NCBI GenBank assembly: GCA_903903715.1
Contig: CAIUZX010000055.1
Span: 1-12,269 of the forward strand
Source of the DNA: an uncultured Caulobacterales bacterium
GTDB taxonomy: Bacteria; Pseudomonadota; Alphaproteobacteria; Caulobacterales; Caulobacteraceae
Reading direction: 5' to 3'
DNA: 12,269 nt
Shown: one piece after another, positions 1 to 5,735 of the stretch
How the letters are laid out: each line of letters opens with the position of its first letter
How positions within the stretch are numbered: the stretch's first letter is position 1
The notes under the pieces: generated by a model
The model's database searches: none
Seen by the model: only the letters and a program-made list of their open reading frames with translations
Told to the model about the DNA's origin: nothing
Translations under genes and position numbers: made by a program

Positions 1-1
1 C

Positions 2-274
2 GCCAACGCTGATGAGCCGGATCAAGAGACGCGTCTCGCCATCGCTCTGGATCACTTCCGCGACGCCCTGGCCTTCTACGGCGACCGTCTCGGCGTGAAA
101 ATCTTCCGCAAGCATCTTGGCTGGTATGTGGAAAAGGCGCCCTGGCCCGCCTCGTCTGCCGTGCGCCGGGCGGCGAAGGCGGCGCTGTGCCGCCTGGAGG
201 CGCCCGCAGAGATCGAGGCGGGGCTGGCTGCGCTCTGGCTGCAAAAAGACGCGGACATCGCAATTTCCGCCTGA
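2..274 (+). CDS. dusB: tRNA-dihydrouridine synthase, DusB/NifR3 type (3' end only)
   Basis: The last 90 codons of a gene that begins before the window, ending in TGA at 272-274. Dus enzymes are FMN-dependent and reduce specific uridines of tRNA to dihydrouridine in the cytoplasm. Only the C-terminal helical RNA-binding part is visible. Its clearest mark is the run FRKHLGWYV (about residues 35-43 of the visible part), which matches the R-K-H-x-x-W-Y signature of DusB C-termini, preceded by the usual helix ending in a Phe-Tyr-Gly step. The FMN barrel and catalytic Cys lie outside the window. In many alphaproteobacteria this gene (also called nifR3) is followed by ntrB and ntrC; here it is followed by iorA after about 100 bp, so that linkage is absent on this side. 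Assignment to DusB rather than another Dus subfamily rests on this short C-terminal match. Confidence 0.85.
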   Translation, partial: ANADEPDQETRLAIALDHFRDALAFYGDRLGVKIFRKHLGWYVEKAPWPASSAVRRAAKAALCRLEAPAEIEAGLAALWLQKDADIAISA

Positions 275-376
275 AATTCGGCGTCCGATGCGCGGCATTT
301 CGGCGGTCCCTCTGGAAACTCGCCGTTAATCGATTAAGATGTGAACAGTGTTTGAATAAATGGGGGAGAGGCCGAC
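275..376 (+). promoter_or_regulatory. iorAB leader with a perfect 12-bp palindrome
   Basis: This 102-bp gap separates the dusB stop from the iorA start. It contains TTAATCGATTAA at 326-337, a perfect 12-bp inverted repeat that stands out as AT-rich in GC-rich surroundings and lies about 40 bp before the iorA ATG, a reasonable place for an operator. An AT-rich stretch (TTTGAATAAAT, 351-361) follows, then a strong Shine-Dalgarno (GGGGGAGAGG, 362-371) 5 nt before ATG 377. A weak CGGCG/CGCCG pair (301-305 and 321-325, 15-nt loop) precedes the palindrome and might help end dusB transcription. I cannot name a regulator and see no convincing -35/-10 pair. Confidence 0.45.
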
Positions 377-844
377 ATGGCGATCGAGCTTGAGATCAAT
401 GGCGTAAAGCGTCAGGTGACCGCAGAGGCCGATACGCCTCTTCTCTGGGTGCTGCGCGACGAACTGCACATGACCGGCACCAAGTACGGCTGCGGTGTGG
501 CCCAGTGCGGCGCCTGCACCGTGCACTTGGACGGCAAGGCGGTCCGCTCCTGCCAGACCCCGATCAGCGCTGTCGGCGCGGGCAAGATCACCACGGTCGA
601 GGGTCTTGGCGGCGCGCATCCGTTGCAGACGGCCTGGGTCAAGAACGATGTGCCCCAGTGCGGCTACTGCCAGTCCGGACAGATCATGTCGGCGGCGGCG
701 CTGCTGGCGGATAATCCGAAACCTTCGGACGCCGATATCGACGCGGCCATGGCGGGGAACCTCTGCCGCTGCGGCGCCTATCAGCGCATCCACACCGCGA
801 TCAAGGACGCCGCCGGCGCCTTGGCCGTGAACGCCAAGTCCTGA
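377..844 (+). CDS. iorA: Isoquinoline 1-oxidoreductase-type small subunit, 2x[2Fe-2S]
   Basis: The iron-sulfur subunit of a molybdenum hydroxylase (xanthine oxidase family), 155 residues, the usual length for IorA-type subunits. The plant-type ferredoxin cluster is carried by C39, C44, C47 and C59 (CGVAQCGAC plus a later Cys). The second cluster, in the C-terminal helical domain, is carried by C95, C98, C130 and C132 (CGYC and CRC). All eight ligands are present. The protein passes electrons from the molybdenum centre in the partner subunit onward, in this subgroup usually to a cytochrome or other periplasmic acceptor rather than to an FAD subunit. It has no export signal and, by family precedent, would be exported folded together with the Tat-signalled large subunit. 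The start is set by a strong Shine-Dalgarno 5 nt upstream. The stop lies 14 bp before the iorB ATG, so the two form an operon. The substrate is unknown. Confidence 0.95.
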   Translation: MAIELEINGVKRQVTAEADTPLLWVLRDELHMTGTKYGCGVAQCGACTVHLDGKAVRSCQTPISAVGAGKITTVEGLGGAHPLQTAWVKNDVPQCGYCQSGQIMSAAALLADNPKPSDADIDAAMAGNLCRCGAYQRIHTAIKDAAGALAVNAKS

Positions 845-858
845 GGGAGAGATTGCAC

Positions 859-3072
859 ATGTTCATAGCTCCCAAAACTGCGCCCGACGGCGCGTCTCAT
901 CCGAACCGCCGCGAGGCTCTGGTCATTGGCTCGGCCCTCGTGGGCGGCGCCCTTCTGGTGGGCTGCTCCCCCGCTGACATCATGGGCTCCGGCGCGCCGA
1001 AGTCCGACTTCGGCCCCTTCGGCCCCTTCGTGAAGGTCGCCGCCGACGGCTCCGTCACGGTGATGAACAAGCACCAGGAGATGGGGCAGGGCAATCACGC
1101 CGGCCTCGCCGCCATCGTCGCTGAGGAAATGGACGCCGACTGGTCGACCGTGAAGGTCGAGCACTCCGCCGCCAACGCTAAGATCTACGCCAACAGCCTG
1201 ATGGGCGTGCAGGGCACCGGCGGCTCCACCGCCATCGCCAACAGCTGGATGCAGCTGCGTAAAGTGGGCGCCTCGGCCCGGGCCATGTTCGTCAAGGCCG
1301 CCGCCGACACCTGGAAGGTTCCCGAAGCCGAGATCAAGGTGAAGGATGGCGTCGTCTCTCACGCGTCCGGCAAGTCTGCACACTTCGGCGACCTGTTGGA
1401 GGCCGCCTCCAAGGTGACGCCGCCGAAGGACCCCGCTCTGAAGGACCCCAAGGACTTCACCCTGATCGGTTCGGACCGCGTGCGCCGCAAGGACAGCCTC
1501 GCCAAGTCGACGGGGCAGGCGAAGTACACCCAGGACGTCTATCTGCCGGACATGCTGACCGCCGTGGTCGCCCACGCGCCGAAGTTCGGCGGCAAGCTGA
1601 AGAGCTTCGACGCGACCGAGGCCCTGAAGGTCGCAGGCGTGAAGGACGTGTTCAAGATCGCCACCGGCGTCGCCGTGGTCGCCACCGGCGTGCACGCTGC
1701 GCGCAAGGGCCGCGACGCGCTGAAGATCGAATGGGACGACTCTAAGGCCGAAACCCGCTCGACGCCCGAGATGATCGAGGACTACCGCAAGATCGCCAGC
1801 GGCGCAGTGACGCCGTCGGACGACAAGTGGGCGCCCTTCATCGCCAAGGGCGAGGTGGGCAAGCTGGACGGCGCCGACGTGCTGAAGACGTCCTTCGACT
1901 TCCCCTATCTCGCTCACGCGACGATGGAGCCGATGAACTGCGTCGCCCAAGTTGACGGGTCGAAGTGCAAGCTGACCTACGGCGCGCAAGGCCACTCGCT
2001 GGACCAGATGGCCGCAGCGACGGTGGTGCTGAACCTTCCCGGCGCGATCGAGATCGAGACCCTGTTCGCGGGCGGCAGCTTTGGCCGTCGCTCCAGCTGG
2101 GATTCAGACTATGTCGTCGAGGCCGTGCAGATCGCCAAGCATGTGGGCAAGTTCCGCCCGGTGAAGCTCGTCTGGACGCGGGAAGACGACATGGCGGGCG
2201 GGCACTATCGCCCGATGGCGCACCATGACGTGGCGGTAAAGACCGACGCGGACGGCTATCCCGTCGCCTGGCGTCATCGCCTGGTCATCCAGTCCTTCGC
2301 CAAGGCGAGCCCGATGATGGCTTCGATGATGGTGAAGAACAACGTTGACGCCACCTCGGTGGAAGGCGTGATGGGGTCTCCATACCTGGAGGCGACCAAG
2401 GCCGTGGACGCGCAGGTGTTCACGCCGCACAACCCGGTGACCACCCTGTGGTGGCGCTCCGTCGGCGCGACCCACGCGGCGCCGGTGATGGAGCACACCA
2501 TCGACATGCTGGCCGCCAAGGCCAAGATCGATCCGGTGACTTACCGTCGTGAGATGTATCGCCGCGCCGGCAAGTCGGCGGAGCGGCATCTGGCCGTGCT
2601 CAATCTCGCCGTCGAGAAGTCGGGCTGGGATCAACCTCTGAAAGATGGTTGGACCCGCGGCGTGGCGGTGCACGAGAGCTTCGGTTCCGTCGTCGCCAAT
2701 GTTTGCGAAGTGAAGATCGAGGGCGGAGAGCCAAAGGTCCGCCGGGTCGTGGTCGCCGTCGATTGCGGCGTCGCCATCGCCAAGGACCAGATTGCGGCGC
2801 AGATGGAAGGCGGCACCTGCTATGGCCTGTCCGCCGCGATGTTCGGTCAGGTGACGCTGAACAAGGGCGCGCCGGTCGAGACCAACTTCGACACCTACCG
2901 CGTCCTGCGGCACAACGAGGCCCCCAAGGTCGAGACCTACATCATCGCCTCGGCCAATCCGCCGAGCGGAGTGGGTGAGCCGGGGACGCCGGTCATCATG
3001 GCCTCGGTGCCGAACGCCATCTTCGCGGCGACCGGCAAGCCCGTGACCAGCTTCCCGATCGTGAAGGCCTAA
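859..3072 (+). CDS. iorB: Molybdopterin-binding large subunit, IorB type (xanthine dehydrogenase family)
   Basis: The catalytic subunit partnered with IorA, 737 residues. It holds the molybdenum cofactor and hydroxylates an aldehyde or N-heterocycle; the substrate cannot be read from sequence. Visible family marks are an N-terminal GQGNHAGLAAIVAEE block, the cofactor-binding GGSFGRR (405-411), WWRSVGATHAAPVMEH, and a C-terminal GVGEPGTP whose Glu (E707) matches the conserved catalytic base. The N-terminus has a twin arginine (R17-R18), a hydrophobic stretch, then LVGC with C36 as a likely lipidated cysteine, so the complex is probably Tat-exported and membrane-anchored. I chose ATG 859 over the in-frame TTG 853: GGGAGAG (845-851) is 7 nt from the ATG but abuts the TTG. 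No FAD subunit, cytochrome or XdhC-like maturation gene lies beside it. Substrate specificity is open; the isoquinoline name reflects family only. Confidence 0.93.
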   Translation: MFIAPKTAPDGASHPNRREALVIGSALVGGALLVGCSPADIMGSGAPKSDFGPFGPFVKVAADGSVTVMNKHQEMGQGNHAGLAAIVAEEMDADWSTVKVEHSAANAKIYANSLMGVQGTGGSTAIANSWMQLRKVGASARAMFVKAAADTWKVPEAEIKVKDGVVSHASGKSAHFGDLLEAASKVTPPKDPALKDPKDFTLIGSDRVRRKDSLAKSTGQAKYTQDVYLPDMLTAVVAHAPKFGGKLKSFDATEALKVAGVKDVFKIATGVAVVATGVHAARKGRDALKIEWDDSKAETRSTPEMIEDYRKIASGAVTPSDDKWAPFIAKGEVGKLDGADVLKTSFDFPYLAHATMEPMNCVAQVDGSKCKLTYGAQGHSLDQMAAATVVLNLPGAIEIETLFAGGSFGRRSSWDSDYVVEAVQIAKHVGKFRPVKLVWTREDDMAGGHYRPMAHHDVAVKTDADGYPVAWRHRLVIQSFAKASPMMASMMVKNNVDATSVEGVMGSPYLEATKAVDAQVFTPHNPVTTLWWRSVGATHAAPVMEHTIDMLAAKAKIDPVTYRREMYRRAGKSAERHLAVLNLAVEKSGWDQPLKDGWTRGVAVHESFGSVVANVCEVKIEGGEPKVRRVVVAVDCGVAIAKDQIAAQMEGGTCYGLSAAMFGQVTLNKGAPVETNFDTYRVLRHNEAPKVETYIIASANPPSGVGEPGTPVIMASVPNAIFAATGKPVTSFPIVKA

Positions 3073-3133
3073 CAAGGAACGGAGGTCAGCTCTTTACTGG
3101 TCAAACAGGGTCCAGGTCGTCAGACTGCGGATC

Positions 3134-3829
3134 ATGACCCCAGAGCTGATCTCCGCCTGTCTTTCGCTCCTCTTCGCCTGGGCCGCCGGTATGCTGGTGG
3201 GCCTGGAGCGCAGCTTCAACGGCCGCGCTGCGGGGTTCCGCACGCATGCGCTGGTCAGCCTCGCTTCTGCGACGGTGATGATGGCGGCGCGCCTGCCGCA
3301 GCTCGCGCCGGACCTGGTCGCTGCGGGATCGCCGAGGCTGCTGGAGCCGTCGCACCTGATCCAGGGGGTTATGACCGGCGTCGGCTTCCTGGGCGCCGGA
3401 GTCATCTTCAAGGAGGGTGTGTCGATCCAGGGGCTGACCACCGCGGCGGCCATCTGGTCATCCGCAGCGTTCGGGGCGCTATTTGGTCTTGGGCTCTGGG
3501 CGCCCGGCCTGATATCGACCGTGACGGTGCTGGCGACGTTGACCCTGCTGCGGTGGGCCGAGGCGCGACTGTCCGGCAATGTCTATGCCCTGGCCGTCTT
3601 CCAGTTCTCCAAAGGATCCATTGATGCGGAGTCGCAACTCCTGAGCATTCTCAAGTCTCACGGCGTCAATTTTGATGACCGAAGTTACGCCCTGAGATCT
3701 TCGGGAGAGGTGCTGGAATTCTCAGGCGTCCTGCGCGCCGGGCGGCGGGATGGGCTGCAAAAAATGGTGTCGGACGTTGGCGCAGCGCCCGGGTTGGTGG
3801 GATACAGCATTACACGAATCAGCAAGTAA
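3134..3829 (+). CDS. MgtC/SapB family inner-membrane protein
   Basis: A 231-residue protein with about five hydrophobic segments in its first 142 residues (near 4-24, 37-55, 74-93, 103-122 and 124-142) and a soluble C-terminal part (about 150-231) resembling the ACT-like tail of longer MgtC proteins. Family marks are GMLVGLER at the end of the first helix, GRAAGFRTHALVS (30-42), and the GVGFLGAGVIF block (82-92). MgtC proteins are linked to growth in low magnesium, intracellular survival and F-ATP synthase control in pathogens; in free-living bacteria the role is unclear. ATG 3134 is kept because it begins just before the first membrane helix, but it lacks a good Shine-Dalgarno: the nearest strong one (GGAGG, 3081-3085) is about 48 nt upstream and serves no visible start. 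No adjacent mgtA/mgtB-type transporter is present. The gene begins 61 bp after iorB and may be read from the same transcript. Confidence 0.87.
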   Translation: MTPELISACLSLLFAWAAGMLVGLERSFNGRAAGFRTHALVSLASATVMMAARLPQLAPDLVAAGSPRLLEPSHLIQGVMTGVGFLGAGVIFKEGVSIQGLTTAAAIWSSAAFGALFGLGLWAPGLISTVTVLATLTLLRWAEARLSGNVYALAVFQFSKGSIDAESQLLSILKSHGVNFDDRSYALRSSGEVLEFSGVLRAGRRDGLQKMVSDVGAAPGLVGYSITRISK

Positions 3830-4250
3830 CACTGAAAATCAGACAGTTGCCCGAATTTGTTTGATCGCGAGGCCCATGTTTCCCCTTCAACCGCTTTGTA
3901 TGGCGGCTTCCTTTCCAACATCTATTATGAGCTCACCTCGTTTCAATTGAGAAACTTTTCAAATATTTTAGCTGCAGTCTTTCATTTCTCATCTCGACGT
4001 GGCAAGACGAATCGCGTTGAGACTTTAGCCAGCCGGTACTTTGCGGGTCGTAGCTTTTGTTAGGTGTGTAGCGCTTAAAGCCGTTGAGCTCATTTCGGCT
4101 AAAATCGTTGTCAGCCCGAATGTTGAGGCATTTTGCTGAAATAAGGCTTTCGTACCCGACCACTGTTTCGCCTCCATTTGATGGCGGTCTTACGATTTCA
4201 ATTTGCGCTCGCTGGGCGGGCGCATAGACAAAACAAGAGGAGTACTCAAT
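3830..4250 (+). promoter_or_regulatory. AT-rich spacer and presumed mucR control region
   Basis: This is 421 bp without a convincing gene. By hand count the blocks between 3901 and 4200 are about 42 to 50 percent GC, far below the flanking genes, with short A/T runs and TpA steps around 3951-3970. It holds small inverted repeats: TTTC-AATTGA-GAAA near 3941-3954, and an imperfect TTCGGCT/AGCCCGAA pair at 4094-4100 and 4113-4120. No U-tracted terminator follows the MgtC-family gene. A long 5' region is typical of mucR genes, and MucR proteins are known to bind AT-rich DNA and repress their own promoters, so I read this as an autoregulatory region. That role is inferred. I could not find a convincing housekeeping promoter in it. 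Confidence 0.5.
4235..4242 (+). promoter_or_regulatory. Ribosome binding site that fixes the mucR start at TTG 4251
   Basis: AAGAGGAG lies 8 nt before TTG 4251. Translation from that TTG gives MSTSPDLIEMTTDIV, which matches the usual MucR N-terminus. The upstream in-frame TTG at 4203 would add 16 unrelated residues and lacks a comparable site. GAGTACTC, a short palindrome (4239-4246), overlaps this site. Confidence 0.75.
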
Positions 4251-4718
4251 TTGTCGACCTCGCCTGACCTGATTGAAATGACGACCGACATTGTTTCGGC
4301 GTTCGTCAGCAACAGCACATTGCCGGCGACAGATCTTCCGGGTCTGATTCATCAGGTCCACAAGACTCTGTCCGAGATCTCGACCGGCGTGGACGCTGAA
4401 CCTGTGGCCGTTGCACCGACGCCCGTGGTTTCGATCAAGAAGTCCATCACCCCTGACTTCCTGATCTGCCTCGAAGACGGTCGCAAGTTCAAGTCGCTGA
4501 AGCGCCACCTGCGCACCAAGTATGACATGACGCCGGAACAGTATCGCGTGAAGTGGGGCCTTCCTAAGGACTATCCGATGGTCGCCCCGAACTACGCCGC
4601 GGCCCGCTCCAACCTCGCCAAGCAAAGCGGACTGGGGCAGGGCGGTCGCAAGCCAGCTGCGGCCGCATCGACCGGCGTGAAGGCGCCCCGCGGGCGTCCG
4701 CCGAAACAGCCGGCCTGA
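4251..4718 (+). CDS. mucR: MucR/Ros-family transcriptional regulator with altered zinc finger
   Basis: A 155-residue DNA-binding regulator of the alphaproteobacterial MucR/Ros family, which controls exopolysaccharide, motility, cell-cycle and virulence genes and behaves like H-NS on AT-rich DNA. The N-terminal part (6-45, DLIEMTTDIVSAFVSN) is the oligomerisation region. The zinc-finger-like domain spans about 70-125 and includes KFKSLKRHLRT, MTPEQYRVKWGLP and YPMVAPNYA. The Ros metal-site spacing C-x2-C-x9-H-x4-H reads here as C73, D76, H86 and Y91, with K90 at the alternative His position, so two of four ligands are not Cys/His. Asp at position two is known in family members; the missing last His is less expected. 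The tail ends PRGRPPK (146-152), an AT-hook-like motif. The start is TTG, chosen from the Shine-Dalgarno and family N-terminus. A hairpin follows the stop directly, suggesting a single-gene unit. Confidence 0.93.
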   Translation: MSTSPDLIEMTTDIVSAFVSNSTLPATDLPGLIHQVHKTLSEISTGVDAEPVAVAPTPVVSIKKSITPDFLICLEDGRKFKSLKRHLRTKYDMTPEQYRVKWGLPKDYPMVAPNYAAARSNLAKQSGLGQGGRKPAAAASTGVKAPRGRPPKQPA

Positions 4719-4730
4719 AGATAATGTGTC

Positions 4731-4755
4731 CGGGGGAGCGCGCATCGCTCCCCCG
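4731..4755 (+). terminator. Strong GC hairpin after mucR
   Basis: CGGGGGAGCG (4731-4740) pairs perfectly with CGCTCCCCCG (4746-4755) around the 5-nt loop CGCAT, giving a 10-bp stem beginning 12 nt after the mucR stop. It has no T-run on its 3' side, so it is either an intrinsic terminator of the T-poor kind common in GC-rich genomes or a 3'-end stabiliser. There is no overlapping gene. Confidence 0.75.
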
Positions 4756-4791
4756 AAGCTTCACCGTCGCGCCTTGCGGCGATCCGAAGAC

Positions 4792-4818
4792 AGACTCCAA
4801 CTCTTTTCCGGAGAGTCT
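4792..4818. repeat. Inverted repeat AGACTC/GAGTCT with two GANTC sites
   Basis: AGACTC at 4792-4797 is exactly inverted as GAGTCT at 4813-4818 across a 15-bp gap. Each arm contains a GANTC site (GACTC 4793-4797, GAGTC 4813-4817), the target of the cell-cycle methyltransferase CcrM of Caulobacter and many alphaproteobacteria. It sits about 75-100 bp before the small gene starting at 4891. A regulatory role is possible but unproven; six-base arms are short enough for coincidence. Confidence 0.35.
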
Positions 4819-4890
4819 GGCGGAAGAGCGTTTTCGACCTATGCGGCGATGACGTAAGAGGGTTGTGCAGTCCCGGGCGGAGCCGCCACC

Positions 4891-5259
4891 ATGAAATTGA
4901 CGGATCGACGACTGGTGGCGCGGGTGGGCATCGCCTTGACTGCGGTATCGGCTTTGGCCTTCGGCATGGGCGTGAACCAGGGCCGTCATCCGCCTTCGGA
5001 GCCGGCGCCTCTACCGATCCCCGCAGGTCTTGTGAGCTCAATCAATCTTCAGAGCGTGCCGAATGCGACCGCGCTTGCGCCGGGGGCCGCCAATGCGGTT
5101 GATCCTTCCCTGAAGATCAAGCCGCGCAAATCCAAGTCCGATCAGGACAACGCGATGGAGGACAGCGCAGACGACTCCGCGCCGCCGGCGCCTGAGCCCC
5201 TGCCTACGGCGCCGCCGCCTTCGCCCCAACCGGTTCAGTCGTCACATGGGCCCTACTGA
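4891..5259 (+). CDS. Small membrane-anchored proline-rich protein of unknown function
   Basis: I do not recognise this 122-residue protein. The N-terminus MKLTDRRLVARV is basic and is followed by one hydrophobic segment (about 9-28, ending AFGMGV), which would act as a signal anchor or a poorly cleaved signal peptide. The rest is low-complexity and probably disordered: Pro/Ala-rich 32-48, a mixed section, a charged stretch (75-95, KIKPRKSKS then DQDNAMEDSADD), and a proline-rich end (97-118). No enzymatic motif or cysteine is visible. This architecture fits a protein that spans periplasm or cell wall to reach a partner, but that is a guess. GGGCGGAG (4875-4882) is 8 nt before the ATG, and codon use matches the neighbours, so it is likely real. 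It converges on the PilZ gene with only 14 bp between the stops. Confidence 0.7.
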   Translation: MKLTDRRLVARVGIALTAVSALAFGMGVNQGRHPPSEPAPLPIPAGLVSSINLQSVPNATALAPGAANAVDPSLKIKPRKSKSDQDNAMEDSADDSAPPAPEPLPTAPPPSPQPVQSSHGPY

Positions 5260-5273
5260 CCCTAAGTCCGTCG

Positions 5274-5603
5274 TCAGCGATTGAGCAGACGGATCCATAG
5301 CTGGGCGCGCTTCATCAGTCGCGGTTCCGTCGAACCTTTCAGCTTGACCGATCGGTCGAAGGCGACGCCGACGAACGGCTCGGCGCGCCAGACGACGCGG
5401 GCTTCGTGCAGCAGACCTTCGGTCAGTTGAATGACGTCAAACTGGTCCGGCAAGGACACTTTTTCGTCCAGCAGAAGCTTTCCGCCGTACTCGCTCAAAT
5501 CCTTGAAAGCGCCACGCACGATTTCGGGCGGCTCGCCCCATGCGACGGCGACGCTCAACCGGGTTCGGCGTCGTGGCGAACTTCGGCGTTCGTCTACGGC
5601 CAT
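5274..5603 (-). CDS. PilZ-domain protein, probable cyclic-di-GMP receptor
   Basis: A 109-residue single-domain cytoplasmic protein read on the minus strand from ATG 5603. PilZ domains bind cyclic di-GMP and alter the activity of partners in motility, surface attachment or polysaccharide synthesis. Both ligand motifs are visible: RxxxR as R7-SSP-R11 within ERRSSPRRRTR, and D/NxSxxG as DLSEYG (35-40), followed by GKLLL. The later VVWRAEPFVGVAF (70-82) is the typical closing strand of small alphaproteobacterial PilZ proteins. AAGG precedes the start by about 7 nt. It is divergent from the propeller-phosphoesterase gene, sharing a 132-bp intergenic region. With mucR nearby it hints at surface or lifestyle control, but no direct link is shown. 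Partner and output are unknown. Confidence 0.88.
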   Translation of the reverse strand: MAVDERRSSPRRRTRLSVAVAWGEPPEIVRGAFKDLSEYGGKLLLDEKVSLPDQFDVIQLTEGLLHEARVVWRAEPFVGVAFDRSVKLKGSTEPRLMKRAQLWIRLLNR

Positions 5604-5735
5604 GTTTCGACCTTGTTATTTGCTGCTCTGTGACGGATCGTCGCAGAAACTCGCTAATATCCGGTTGTTTTTTGACGCGCGAACGTCATCGTTCCGTGCC
5701 AAGCCTTTGCGCTTCAGCCTGGGAACGTCCGCCAC
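5604..5735. promoter_or_regulatory. Divergent intergenic region between PilZ gene and phosphoesterase gene
   Basis: These 132 bp must carry promoters in both directions. For the plus strand, GTGACG (5630-5635) and TAATAT (5655-5660, inside GCTAATAT) resemble -35 and -10 elements, but the 19-bp spacing is long. Downstream lies a T-run (5665-5673) and a TTGACGCG stretch (5672-5679). I regard the promoter call as weak. Confidence 0.3.

Noticed and set aside
326..337. TTAATCGATTAA as a CtrA site
   Set aside because: CtrA boxes are TTAA-N7-TTAA; here the gap between the TTAA halves is 4 bp, so the helical phasing is wrong.
1008..1029. Tandem repeat of CTTCGGCCC in iorB
   Set aside because: It simply encodes a Gly-Pro-Phe doublet in a family-typical position; two copies of 9 bp are not a meaningful repeat array.
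781..1995. Long minus-strand open frame (404 residues) inside iorB
   Set aside because: The translation is rich in His, Arg, Gly and Asp without any domain, as expected for the antisense of a high-GC gene. The plus strand encodes a clear IorB.
2104..3075. Minus-strand open frame (323 residues) over the 3' half of iorB
   Set aside because: Same compositional signature of an antisense shadow; no ribosome binding site and no recognisable motif.
3857..4063. Small plus-strand frame (68 residues) in the AT-rich spacer
   Set aside because: TTG start without a ribosome binding site, low-GC composition and no motif; most likely chance.
4094..4120. Imperfect hairpin TTCGGCT/AGCCCGAA before mucR as a terminator or riboswitch
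   Set aside because: The arms need a bulge, there is no T-run, and nothing resembles a known riboswitch.
3933..4745. Minus-strand open frame of 270 residues covering mucR and its leader
   Set aside because: It is longer than mucR, but its sequence matches no family and mucR is unambiguous on the plus strand.
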